Positions 48,666 through 57,491 of a DNA stretch of 64,000 nt are shown here, piece by piece. Each line of letters starts with the position of its first letter. Positions within the stretch are counted from its first letter, which is position 1. A program made the translations under genes and the position numbers. The stretch is from an uncultured bacterium (lineage in GTDB: Bacteria > Planctomycetota > UBA8742 > UBA2392): positions 1 through 64,000 of the forward strand of contig CALLQI010000020.1 of NCBI GenBank assembly GCA_938014885.1. Reading direction: 5' to 3'. Under the pieces are notes generated by a model. The model saw only the letters and a program-made list of their open reading frames with translations. It did not search any database and was not told the origin of the DNA.

Positions 48666-49160
48666 ATGGCCAAAGACGGATCCGTAGCACCGCGTGAACG
48701 CGTAAACATCGTCTACAAGCCCGCCACAGGCGGCGCGCAGGAAGAAAAAGAGTTGCCGCTGAAGCTGCTGGTGATGGGCGATTTCACCTCAGGCAACGAA
48801 CCGGACGCGGTGGAAAACCGCAAGCCGATCAACATCAACAAAGACAACTTCAACGACGTCATGAAGTCGCAGAACATCAAGATCGACGTCAACGTGAAGA
48901 ACACGCTGTCGGGCAAGGAAGGCGAAGAGATCACCGCCGGCCTGAAGTTCCAGACGCTCAAGGATTTCGACCCGGACGCCGTGGCGCGCCAGGTGCCTGA
49001 GCTGAAGAAGATGCTTGAACTGCGCGAGGCTCTGGCCTCGCTCAAGGGCCCGATGGGCAACTTCCCGGCCTTCCGCAAGAAGATCCAGGAAATCATCAAG
49101 GACGACGCCACGCGCGACAAGATCCTCAAGGAAATTGGCGGCGGCGGCGAAGGGGCTTAG
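48666..49160 (+). CDS. tssB: T6SS sheath small subunit TssB
   Basis: TssB (VipA) pairs with TssC in the contractile sheath. The 164-residue protein has the family opening R-E-R-V-N-I-V-Y-K-P, the block P-L-K-L-L-V-M-G-D-F-T, and the C-terminal helix (L-R-E-A-L-A-S-L-K-G-P-M-G-N). Length is typical. AAAGGAG lies 9 nt before the ATG. An 84-bp spacer with an inverted period-7 repeat separates it from tssC. Confidence 0.93.
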   Translation: MAKDGSVAPRERVNIVYKPATGGAQEEKELPLKLLVMGDFTSGNEPDAVENRKPININKDNFNDVMKSQNIKIDVNVKNTLSGKEGEEITAGLKFQTLKDFDPDAVARQVPELKKMLELREALASLKGPMGNFPAFRKKIQEIIKDDATRDKILKEIGGGGEGA

Positions 49161-49161
49161 T

Positions 49162-49231
49162 CGTTGCCAGTTGCCAGTTGTCGGTTTTCGGCCGACATCA
49201 CTGACAACGGATAACCGACAATCGACAACTA
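49162..49231. repeat. Period-7 inverted repeat between tssB and tssC
   Basis: GTTGCCA GTTGCCA GTTGTCG GTTTTCG lies opposite ACAACGG ATAACCG ACAATCG ACAACTA. The two arms (GTTGTCGGTT and AACCGACAA) can pair, giving a hairpin just before the tssC ribosome-binding site (AAGGAG). Confidence 0.85.
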
Positions 49232-49244
49232 AGGAGCAGTTCCC

Positions 49245-50726
49245 ATGGCAGACGCAGAACAGCAGAAACAATCCGCAGAGGCCCAGGCCCAGGACGGCTC
49301 TTTGCTTGATGAAATCCTTGCCCAGTCCAAGATGAAGGCGGGCGACGAAGGCTATGACGTTGCCAAACTCGGCATCCAGGCCTTCCTCAAGGAAATGCTC
49401 ACGCCCGGCAGCAAGTTGGCCAAGGCCGACAAGGCCGCCGTCGACCAGATGATCGGCGAGCTTGACAAGAAGCTCAGCGAACAGGTTGACCAGATCCTGC
49501 ACCATCCCGAAGTGCAGAAGCTGGAAAGCGCCTGGCGCGGCCTGAAGCTGCTGATCGACCGCACCGACTTCCGTGAAAACGTGAAGATCGAGATGCTGAA
49601 CGTCAGCAAGGAAAAGCTGCAGGAAGACTTCGAAGACGCGCCGGAACTGGTCAAGTCCGGCATGTACAAGCAGGTCTACACCGCGGAATACGGCACCTTC
49701 GGTGGCGAGCCCTACGGCGCCATCATCGGTAACTATGATTTCGGCCCCGGCCCGCAGGACGTGGCACTGCTGTCCAAGATCGCGGCCGTCGCCACCATGG
49801 CGCACGCACCGTTCATCGCGGCTGCCGGCCCGAAATTCTTTGGCCTCGACAGCTTCACCGGCCTGCCGAACCTGAAGGACTTGAAGTCGATCATGGAAGG
49901 GCCGCAGTACACGAAGTGGCAGAGCTTCCGCGAGTCGGAAGACAGCCGCAGCGTGGGCCTTACCTGCCCTCGCTTCCTGTTGCGCCTGCCGTACGGGCCC
50001 GACACCAAGCCGGTCAAGGCCTTCAACTACGAAGAAAACGTCAAAGGCACCCACGAGTCCTACCTGTGGGGCAACACCGCCTTTGCGTTTGCCACGCGTT
50101 TGACCGAAAGCTTCGCGAAGTTCCGCTGGTGCCCGAACATCATCGGCCCGCAAAGCGGCGGCGCAGTCGAAGACCTGCCGCTGCACCAGTATGAGGCAAT
50201 GGGCGAGATCGAAACCAAGATCCCGACCGAAGTGCAGATCAGCGAGCGTCGCGAGTACGAGCTGTCCGAAGAAGGCTTCATCGGCCTGACCATGCGCAAG
50301 GGCAGCGACAACGCCTGCTTCTTCAGCGCCAACAGCTGCCAGAAGCCCAAGACCTTCGGCCAAAGTGCCGAAGGCAAGGCCGCTGAGCTGAACTATCGCC
50401 TGGGCACGCAGCTGCCGTACCTGTTCATCGTCAACCGCCTGGCGCACTACATCAAGGTGCTCCAGCGCGAGCAGATCGGCTCATGGAAAGAAAAGGGCGA
50501 CCTTGCCCGCGAGCTGAACAAGTGGATCGGCCAGTACGTCGCCGATACCGACAACCCAAGCCCGGCCATCCGTTCACGCTGCCCGCTGCGCAGCGCGGAA
50601 ATCACCGTGGACGATGTCCCGGGTGAAGCGGGCTGGTACAAGGTCGGAATGCAGGTCCGGCCTCACTTTAAGTACATGGGCGCGTTCTTTACCCTGGGCC
50701 TGGTGGGGAAACTTGACAAGAAGTAA
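49245..50726 (+). CDS. tssC: T6SS sheath large subunit TssC
   Basis: TssC (VipB) is the main sheath protein. The 493-residue protein has family signatures L-E-S-A-W-R-G-L, G-N-Y-D-F-G-P-G-P-Q-D, P-R-F-L-L-R-L-P-Y-G, W-G-N-T-A-F-A-F, and the C-terminal V-G-M-Q-V-R-P-H-F-K-Y-M-G. Length is normal. AAGGAG lies 8 nt before the ATG. Hcp follows after a 163-bp AT-rich spacer. Confidence 0.95.
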   Translation: MADAEQQKQSAEAQAQDGSLLDEILAQSKMKAGDEGYDVAKLGIQAFLKEMLTPGSKLAKADKAAVDQMIGELDKKLSEQVDQILHHPEVQKLESAWRGLKLLIDRTDFRENVKIEMLNVSKEKLQEDFEDAPELVKSGMYKQVYTAEYGTFGGEPYGAIIGNYDFGPGPQDVALLSKIAAVATMAHAPFIAAAGPKFFGLDSFTGLPNLKDLKSIMEGPQYTKWQSFRESEDSRSVGLTCPRFLLRLPYGPDTKPVKAFNYEENVKGTHESYLWGNTAFAFATRLTESFAKFRWCPNIIGPQSGGAVEDLPLHQYEAMGEIETKIPTEVQISERREYELSEEGFIGLTMRKGSDNACFFSANSCQKPKTFGQSAEGKAAELNYRLGTQLPYLFIVNRLAHYIKVLQREQIGSWKEKGDLARELNKWIGQYVADTDNPSPAIRSRCPLRSAEITVDDVPGEAGWYKVGMQVRPHFKYMGAFFTLGLVGKLDKK

Positions 50727-50732
50727 TAAGAT

Positions 50733-50763
50733 TTGATGTTTTTCGAAATCAGAAAAGTAATAA
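50733..50763 (+). promoter_or_regulatory. Candidate hcp promoter
   Basis: TTGATG (50733-50738) and TAATAA (50758-50763), 19 bp apart, lie in an A/T-rich stretch (50725-50790) unlike the rest of the cluster. With the terminator after hcp this suggests a separate hcp transcript. Confidence 0.35.
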
Positions 50764-50889
50764 ATGGTGCTTTGCGTAGTAAAAAACGGCGGGGTATGGT
50801 AGGCGGACACAACGAGGGCACCAGCAAAGGGCGGGACCCCGAAGAAGTGCAAAAGGAAACCGGACTAGAGAACCCAACAGGAGACAGCC

Positions 50890-51363
50890 ATGGCCAGCAT
50901 GAAAGTGTTCATGAAGATCAGCGACATTCCGGGCAGCAGCACTGACAAGGACCACAAGGATTGGTGCGACGTCCGTGGCTTCGAACACGAGATGAAGTAC
51001 CCCTTCGACATGCGCGAAAACAAGGGCCGTGGCGAACCGGTGCACACCGAGTTCCAGGTCCTGAAGGAAATCGACAAGGCCAGCCCGAAGCTCTACGAAG
51101 CTTTGGCCAAGAAGAAGAAGGTCAAGGAAATCGAAGTTGAGTTCTGGCGCGACAACCCCAAGGACGGTGGCAGCGAGAAGTACTTCAGCATCAAGCTCAA
51201 GGACTGCCGCGTTGTCTACGCCAAGCCCTTCATGCCGCGCGGTGACAACGAAAACTTCAGCCACATGGAAACCGTCGGCTTCGGCTACCGCGTGGTGGAA
51301 TGGACCTGGATCAGCGGCGGTCAGGTGCCCACGACCTTCGACTTCTCAAGCCCCGACGCCTAA
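50890..51363 (+). CDS. hcp: T6SS tube protein Hcp
   Basis: Hcp hexamers stack into the inner tube. The 157-residue protein has the Hcp1-type opening M-K-V-F-M-K-I-S-D-I-P-G, a loop rich in charged residues, and the strand block K-Y-F-S-I-K-L-K-D-C-R-V. The C-terminal V-E-W-T-W-I-S-G-G is also typical. No signal peptide or effector extension is present. AGGAGACAG precedes the ATG. Its own AT-rich upstream region and a strong terminator suggest regulated high expression. Confidence 0.93.
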   Translation: MASMKVFMKISDIPGSSTDKDHKDWCDVRGFEHEMKYPFDMRENKGRGEPVHTEFQVLKEIDKASPKLYEALAKKKKVKEIEVEFWRDNPKDGGSEKYFSIKLKDCRVVYAKPFMPRGDNENFSHMETVGFGYRVVEWTWISGGQVPTTFDFSSPDA

Positions 51364-51377
51364 GCAGCAGTGGAAAC

Positions 51378-51407
51378 GCGGGGCGGGATCACCCGCCCCG
51401 CAGTTTT
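51378..51407 (+). terminator. Intrinsic terminator after hcp
   Basis: A perfect 10-bp stem GCGGGGCGGG / CCCGCCCCGC with an ATCA loop is followed by AGTTTT, 15 bp past the hcp stop. Confidence 0.88.
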
Positions 51408-51513
51408 CCGGGCGTCTGGCAGGGCAGGGCAGACGGTGCATCGGGCGCAAACGCAAGGGACACGGGGCAGGCAGATCGGCCCCCAACGCGGCCACAACTG
51501 AGGAAGCGAGACG

Positions 51514-51930
51514 GTGTTCCAGAAGCGCACGTTGCTGGAAAGGCTGAGGCGACCCGCCAGCCCGCAAACCCGGACGATTGAAGAAGACCGGGGGGCGTTG
51601 CTGCGGTCGATCCTGGCCAACCTCGCGCGGATTCTGAACGCGCGTACCGGGCAGTCGCCCGCGCACATGGACTTCGGGATTCCAGGACCGGCAGAGATTG
51701 CCGAAGGCTACCCCGAGTCCATTACGGTGCTGCAAAAGACGATTCGTCTTTGCATCGAGCGCTACGAGCCCCGCCTCAAAGACGTCCAGGTCATGCAGAT
51801 TGAAAGCGACGACCACAAGCTTTCGGTCCGCTTTCAGGTCACGGCGCGACTGGCGACGTCGAAGGACGGGTCATACGTCAGCTTCGACACGTTGATGGAC
51901 CCCTCGGGGCACGTCAACCTTAACGCCTGA
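51514..51930 (+). CDS. tssE: T6SS baseplate protein TssE (gp25-like)
   Basis: TssE is the gp25-like baseplate subunit. The 138-residue protein has the opening T-L-L-E-R-L, the helix L-R-S-I-L-A-N-L-A-R-I-L-N-A-R, then the G-P-W/gp25 core (Y-G-type loop here as D-F-G-I-P) and I-E-R-Y-E-P-R-L. The E-P-R-L motif is strongly conserved in gp25 proteins. It starts with GTG 51514. Confidence 0.92.
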   Translation: MFQKRTLLERLRRPASPQTRTIEEDRGALLRSILANLARILNARTGQSPAHMDFGIPGPAEIAEGYPESITVLQKTIRLCIERYEPRLKDVQVMQIESDDHKLSVRFQVTARLATSKDGSYVSFDTLMDPSGHVNLNA

Positions 51931-51959
51931 GCGCCGCCGGATAAGGCGGGGGAACGGGC

Positions 51960-53705
51960 GTGTTCAACAAGTATTACCAGGACGAGCTGGTCTATCTGCG
52001 CGACATGGGGCGCGACTTCGCGGCCTCACACCCCGAAGCTGCACGCTTCCTGGCTGAGGCCGGGTCAGACCCCGACGTTGAGCGCCTGCTGGAAGGTTTC
52101 GCCTTCCTGACCGCGCGCCTGCGCCAGAAGCTCGATGACGAGCTTCCGGAAATTACACACGCGTTCACTGAAATGTTCTGGCCGCACTATCTGCGGCCGG
52201 TGCCCAGCGCCACGGTGCTGCAGTTCAGCCACGCCAACCCGGCAATGGCTGAGCTGAAGCCGTTGGCGCGCGGGATTGAAGTGGACTCGGTGCCCGTAGA
52301 CGGCACGCGCTGCCGCTTCCGCACCTGCTATGACACTGAGCTGATGCCGCTTGAGCTTGCGACAGTCGAGTTGCGCCGCGAAATTCCGCCGCGACTGCGC
52401 CTGAAATTCGACTGCAAGGCCAAGCCGCCGCTTTCGATGCTTGGCATCAAGACGCTCAGCCTGCACCTCGCCGGTGAGCCTGCGGTTACGCGCGCGCTGT
52501 ACGCGGCGCTGCTGCGCCACACCCGCCGCATCACCGTCCGGCGCGGCGACGGCACCGACAAGGGCAACTTTGAGCTGCCGCCCAGCGCCCTGCGCGGCGT
52601 CGGCTTTCGCGAAAACGAAGCGCTGCTGGCAGGGCCCGGCCCCAGCTTCCCGGGTTTCCGCCTGGCGCAAGAGTACTTCTGCGCGCCGTGGAAGTTCATG
52701 TTCGTTGAACTCACGGGGCTTGAGAAACTGGCCGGCTTTGAGGCCGACCGCGGCTTCGTGCTCGACATTGAATTCGCGCGCCTGCCTGAGCCGATGCCGC
52801 CCGTCAGCAAGGCCAACCTGCTGCTGAACTGCACCCCGGCCGTGAACTTGTTCGCCCACGACAGCGACCCGATCCGCCTGGACCGGGCCCGCAGCGAATA
52901 CGTGCTGCGCGCCGCCGGCAACGACCCGCGCCACTACGAAGTGTTCAACGTAGATCGCGTGTACGGCCTTGAGCTGGGCTCAGCCAAAGAAGTCGACTAC
53001 CTGCCCCAGTACCGCCTCGCGCGCAGCGGCAAGCGTACCGATGCCTACTACCAGGTGCGGCGCTTCACTTCGCCGGTGCACGACGGCATGGGCGCCGCGA
53101 TCAGCTTCATAGACCCGGAAAATCCTGAGCTGCGGCCGCGCGTTGACACCGTCAGCGTCAACATGACCTGCACCAACGGGCAGCTTCCCACGCGGCTGGA
53201 TGTGGGCGACGTGTCGGTGAAGACCCAGACCACGCCCGGCTACGCGGCCTGCCGCAACATCATGAAGCCGACGGCCTCGATCCTGCCGCCGCTGGATTCC
53301 GACCTGCACTGGCGGCTGATCGCGCACCTGAACCTGAACTTCACTTCGCTGCTGAGTGTTGAGGCGCTGCGCGGTGCCATCAGCCTGTACAACCTGCGAG
53401 CGAATATCGACCGCCAGTCCGAGGCCGCGCACGCGCGCCTGGTGGAAGGCATCGTGGCGGTCAAGGGCAAGCCCGCGACGCGCCTGTTTGGCGGCTCAGC
53501 GGTGCGCGGGCTTGAGATTGAACTTTCGATGAATGAAGAGCTGGTGGGCGGCGAGGGCGAGACGTTCCTGTTTGCCTCGGTGCTCAATGAGTTCTTCGCG
53601 CAGTACGTTTCGCTGAACGCGTTCAGTCACCTCAAGGTCAAAGGCACCAAGTTCGGAGAGGAGTTCACGTGGCCGGCACGGATTGGCAATCGCGCCATCC
53701 TTTAG
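51960..53705 (+). CDS. tssF: T6SS baseplate protein TssF
   Basis: TssF with TssG forms the baseplate wedge. The 581-residue protein opens Y-Y-Q-D-E-L-V-Y-L-R-D-M-G-R-D-F, as the family does, and has D-P-D-V-E-R-L-L-E-G-F-A-F-L and M-F-W-P-H-Y-L-R-P-V-P. The C-terminal F-A-S-V-L-N-E-F-F-A-Q-Y is also conserved. It starts with GTG 51960 after GGGGGAA. tssG begins 37 bp before its end. Confidence 0.94.
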   Translation: MFNKYYQDELVYLRDMGRDFAASHPEAARFLAEAGSDPDVERLLEGFAFLTARLRQKLDDELPEITHAFTEMFWPHYLRPVPSATVLQFSHANPAMAELKPLARGIEVDSVPVDGTRCRFRTCYDTELMPLELATVELRREIPPRLRLKFDCKAKPPLSMLGIKTLSLHLAGEPAVTRALYAALLRHTRRITVRRGDGTDKGNFELPPSALRGVGFRENEALLAGPGPSFPGFRLAQEYFCAPWKFMFVELTGLEKLAGFEADRGFVLDIEFARLPEPMPPVSKANLLLNCTPAVNLFAHDSDPIRLDRARSEYVLRAAGNDPRHYEVFNVDRVYGLELGSAKEVDYLPQYRLARSGKRTDAYYQVRRFTSPVHDGMGAAISFIDPENPELRPRVDTVSVNMTCTNGQLPTRLDVGDVSVKTQTTPGYAACRNIMKPTASILPPLDSDLHWRLIAHLNLNFTSLLSVEALRGAISLYNLRANIDRQSEAAHARLVEGIVAVKGKPATRLFGGSAVRGLEIELSMNEELVGGEGETFLFASVLNEFFAQYVSLNAFSHLKVKGTKFGEEFTWPARIGNRAIL

Positions 53706-54706
53706 CAACCGACCTGCTGCAGAACGCGAAGGAATTCTCGTTCTTCCAGGCAGTGCGGCTGCTTCACGGATTGCACCCCGATGCCCCGCGCCTTGGCCAC
53801 CAGGGCCCGCCGGACGCTGAACGCATCCGCCTGCGGCCGGAACTTTCGCTCGTGTTCCCCAACAGCGACATCGCGGAAGTTGAGGAGTTGCCGGTCGGCG
53901 ACCCGGACAACCCGCAGGGCTGGCAGTACCGCGTGACCGTCACGTTCATGGGCCTGTATGGCACCAGCTCACCGCTGCCGGTGCATTACACCGAGGACAT
54001 GATCCGCAATGACGAGCACGAAAGCTTGTTGCGCGGATTCCTTGACCTGTTCCACCACCGCATGCTCAGTCTGCTGTACCGCGTGTGGGAAAAGTACCGC
54101 CACGGCGTGCAGTACTCTGACAGCGCCAACGATTATTACTCGCGGCGCATCCTGCAGATGGTCGGCGTGGACCTGGAACGGCTGCCGCAGGGCATGAAGC
54201 TGCGCCCCGGCCGCTTGCCCGCATACGCCGGCCTGATGACGCAGGAGCCGCGCAGTGCCGCCAGCCTGCAGGCGATCCTCAGCGACCACTTCCCGGAAGG
54301 CCACGTGGAAGTGCAGCAGTGCAAGGGCCGCTGGGTCGAATTCCCGGCCGAGCAGCGCAGCCGCCTGGGCGTGAACAACTGCCGCCTTGGCGCTGACTGC
54401 ATCACCGGCGACCGCGTGTGGGACGTCGCGGGCAACTTCGGCGTGCAGGTCGGGCCGCTTGCTATCGACGACTACATGAACCTGCTGCCCGACGGCGACG
54501 CCAGCGCGCAGTTCCGTGAACTGGTTGACCTGTTCAACGGCGATTGCCTCGACTATGAATTGACCCTGCTGCTGCGCGGCGAAGAAGTGCCTGCGTTGCA
54601 GCTGGGCGCGCCCACGGCGCGATTGGGCTGGAGCAGTTGGTTGGGTCACGGCGACGGCCAAAACCGCGCCACTACATTCAAGTTCTCGGGGTGGAAACAT
54701 GGCTGA
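53669..54706 (+). CDS. tssG: T6SS baseplate protein TssG
   Basis: The 345-residue partner of TssF has the family features F-S-F-F-Q-A-V-R-L-L, F-M-G-L-Y-G-T-S-S-P-L-P, F-L-D-L-F-H-H-R-M and L-G-x-x-S-W-L-G at the C-terminus. The GTG at 53669 overlaps tssF by 37 bp and has GGAGAGGAG right upstream. Overlap with clpV is 8 bp. Confidence 0.94.
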   Translation: MAGTDWQSRHPLATDLLQNAKEFSFFQAVRLLHGLHPDAPRLGHQGPPDAERIRLRPELSLVFPNSDIAEVEELPVGDPDNPQGWQYRVTVTFMGLYGTSSPLPVHYTEDMIRNDEHESLLRGFLDLFHHRMLSLLYRVWEKYRHGVQYSDSANDYYSRRILQMVGVDLERLPQGMKLRPGRLPAYAGLMTQEPRSAASLQAILSDHFPEGHVEVQQCKGRWVEFPAEQRSRLGVNNCRLGADCITGDRVWDVAGNFGVQVGPLAIDDYMNLLPDGDASAQFRELVDLFNGDCLDYELTLLLRGEEVPALQLGAPTARLGWSSWLGHGDGQNRATTFKFSGWKHG

Positions 54707-57452
54707 AGTTGACATGAAGGCACTGGTCGGTCGGTTGAACCGCTTCTGCACACGCGCGCTTGAGGCCGCGGCCGGCAATTGCGTCTCGCGCACCAATCAC
54801 GAAGTGACTGTTGAGCATGTGCTGCAGGCATTGCTCGAAGACCCGCAAGGCGACGCGCAGCAGATTATCCAGAAGTTCGAAGTCGACCCGGGCAAGCTGC
54901 TCAAGATGCTGGTGCGTGACATCGACGGCCTCAAGACCGGAAATTCCGGCCGCCCGGTGTTCAGCCCGCTGCTGCACAACTGGCTGCAGAGTGCGTGGCT
55001 TGTGGCCAGCATCGACCACAACCAGGCCGAAGTGCGTGGCGGCAACATGCTGGAAGCGCTGATCGCCAATGCGGCCCGTTTGGGCAGCGGCGATTACCTC
55101 GACATGCTGACCACGATCCCGATTGCAGAGCTGAAGAAGAACTTCAGCCAGATTGTCGCCGGCAGCCACGAAGCCGCCGCAGGGGCCGCCAAGGCCGCCA
55201 GCGGCACGGCAGGTGCCGGGGCGGAGCCCAGCAAGGACGGCACCGCGCTGCAGCGCTTCTGCCAGAACTTCACCGAGCGCGCGCGCCAGGGCAAGCTGGA
55301 CCCGGTGTTCGGCCGCGACAATGAAATCCGCCAGATGGTCGACATCCTGGCCCGCCGCCGCAAGAACAACCCGATCTGCGTGGGCGACCCGGGCGTCGGC
55401 AAGAGTGCGGTCGTGGAAGGCCTCGCCCTGCGCATCATCGAAGGCGACGTGCCCGAGATGCTGCGCGACGTGGACCTAATCGGCCTTGACGTCGGCCTGT
55501 TGCAGGCAGGCGCCAGCGTGAAGGGTGAATTCGAGAACCGCCTCAAGGGCGTGATCGAAGAAATCAAGTCCAGCCCCAAGCCCATCATCCTGTTCATCGA
55601 CGAAGCCCACACACTGATCGGCGCCGGCGGCGCAGCCGGCACCGGCGACGCAGGCCAGTTGCTGAAGCCCGCACTGGCGCGTGGTGAGCTGCGCACGATC
55701 GCGGCCACGACCTGGAGCGAGTACAAGAAGTACTTCGAAAAGGACGCCGCACTGGCACGGCGCTTCCAGCTTGTGAAGCTGGACGAGCCGGGGCCGGAAC
55801 TCACGGCCGTCATGCTGCGCGGCCTGCGCGCCAATTACGAAAAGTCGCACGGCGTAATCATCCGCGACGAAGCTCTGGTTGCCGCGGCTGAGCTTGGCAC
55901 ACGCTACATCGCCGGGCGCCAGCAGCCTGACAAAGGCATCGACCTGGTCGATACCGCGGCTGCCCGCGTGAAAGTGGCCTTCATGGCCAAGCCCGCCGAG
56001 CTGCAGGATCTGGAGCGCAGCATTGAAACGGACGAGCGCACGCTCAAGGCACTGAAGCGCGACGCGGAAACCGGCGGCAGGTCCGACCCCGAGCAGATGC
56101 AGGAAATCGAACAGCGCGTGGCCGAAACCCGCAAGAAAGCTGAAGCTTTCCGCGCACGCTGGATGAAGGAACGCGACCAGGCCCACAAGGTAGTCGCCAT
56201 CCGCACCAAGCTGAACGCAATTGACAACCCGCCCGCCGCCGACAAGGCCAAGCCCGCGTCGAAAGAGACCAAGACCAGGGCCAAAGAAGCCAAGTCAGAA
56301 ACCAAGTCAAAGAAGAAGGAAGAGGTCGAAGCCGCACCCAAGTACGACCTGCCCGACGACAAGGCCAGCCTCAAGGCCCTGTTCGAGAAGGAACTCAACA
56401 ACCTGCGCGAAATGCAGGGCAAGGACCCGCAGGTCCCGGTTGAAGTCACCAGCGAAGTCGTGGCCAAGGTGGTAGGGGACTGGACCGGTATCCCCGTCGG
56501 CAACATGGTCGCTGACCAGGCCGCGCGGCTGCTGACGATGGAAGATGAACTCAAGCGCCGCGTGAAGGGCCAGGATCATGTGATGAAGGCTATCGCCACG
56601 GGCATCCGCGCCAGCAAGAGCGGTTTGGGTAACCCGGATGCGCCGATCGGCGTGTTCCTGTTCGTGGGCCCGAGCGGCGTCGGCAAAACCGAAACCGCGC
56701 TGGCTGTGGCCGACCTGCTGTTCGGCGGCGAACGCTTCATCACGACCGTGAACATGTCCGAGTACCAGGAAAAGCACACCGTAAGCCGCCTGATCGGCAG
56801 CCCCCCGGGCTACGTCGGCTACGGCGAAGGCGGCCAGTTGACTGAGGCCGTGCGCCAGCGCCCGTATTCGGTGGTGCTGCTGGATGAAGTCGAAAAGGCC
56901 GACCTGGACGTGATGAACCTGTTCTACCAGGTGTTCGACAAGGGCATCCTCAACGACGGCGAAGGCCGCGAGATTGACTTCAAGAACACAGTGATGTTCC
57001 TGGCCAGCAACCTCGCGACGGACATCATTACGGAAGCCTGCGCCGATGGCGACCGCCCCGACATGGACGAACTGGTAAGCCTGATCCGCCCCAAGCTGTC
57101 GGCCCACTTCAAGCCGGCGCTGCTGGCGCGCATGACGATCCTGCCCTTCTACACGATCAACCAGGAGGCGATGAAGATGATCACCGACCTGAAGCTGAAC
57201 AAGATCGTTAAGCGCATGGACGCCACCCACGGCCTGCAGCTCAAGTTCGACGCCAGCGTCACACAGGCCATCGCGGACCGCTGCAAGGAAGTCGAAACCG
57301 GGGCACGCAACATCGACCACATCATCCGCGGCAACCTGTTGCCGCAGATGAGCACGCAGTTGCTGCAAAAGATGTCAGAAGGGGAATTGCCGGCGACGCT
57401 CACCGTCGGTGTCGGGGAAAAGGGCGACTTCAACTTCGCCTTCGGGAGTTAA
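54699..57452 (+). CDS. clpV: T6SS sheath-recycling ATPase ClpV (TssH)
   Basis: ClpV disassembles contracted sheaths. The 917-residue protein has the N-domain (1-150), two AAA+ modules with Walker A G-D-P-G-V-G-K-S (229-236) and G-P-S-G-V-G-K-T (657-664), Walker B I-L-F-I-D-E-A-H (297-304), and a coiled-coil middle domain. A Lys/Glu/Ala-rich insert at about 511-548 (K-E-T-K-T-R-A-K-E-A-K) lies at the end of the middle domain and is not usual. It overlaps tssG by 8 bp. Confidence 0.95.
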   Translation: MAEVDMKALVGRLNRFCTRALEAAAGNCVSRTNHEVTVEHVLQALLEDPQGDAQQIIQKFEVDPGKLLKMLVRDIDGLKTGNSGRPVFSPLLHNWLQSAWLVASIDHNQAEVRGGNMLEALIANAARLGSGDYLDMLTTIPIAELKKNFSQIVAGSHEAAAGAAKAASGTAGAGAEPSKDGTALQRFCQNFTERARQGKLDPVFGRDNEIRQMVDILARRRKNNPICVGDPGVGKSAVVEGLALRIIEGDVPEMLRDVDLIGLDVGLLQAGASVKGEFENRLKGVIEEIKSSPKPIILFIDEAHTLIGAGGAAGTGDAGQLLKPALARGELRTIAATTWSEYKKYFEKDAALARRFQLVKLDEPGPELTAVMLRGLRANYEKSHGVIIRDEALVAAAELGTRYIAGRQQPDKGIDLVDTAAARVKVAFMAKPAELQDLERSIETDERTLKALKRDAETGGRSDPEQMQEIEQRVAETRKKAEAFRARWMKERDQAHKVVAIRTKLNAIDNPPAADKAKPASKETKTRAKEAKSETKSKKKEEVEAAPKYDLPDDKASLKALFEKELNNLREMQGKDPQVPVEVTSEVVAKVVGDWTGIPVGNMVADQAARLLTMEDELKRRVKGQDHVMKAIATGIRASKSGLGNPDAPIGVFLFVGPSGVGKTETALAVADLLFGGERFITTVNMSEYQEKHTVSRLIGSPPGYVGYGEGGQLTEAVRQRPYSVVLLDEVEKADLDVMNLFYQVFDKGILNDGEGREIDFKNTVMFLASNLATDIITEACADGDRPDMDELVSLIRPKLSAHFKPALLARMTILPFYTINQEAMKMITDLKLNKIVKRMDATHGLQLKFDASVTQAIADRCKEVETGARNIDHIIRGNLLPQMSTQLLQKMSEGELPATLTVGVGEKGDFNFAFGS

Positions 57453-57491
57453 CCCAGCTCACAGCAGCACGACACGCAAGGAGAGACAGCC

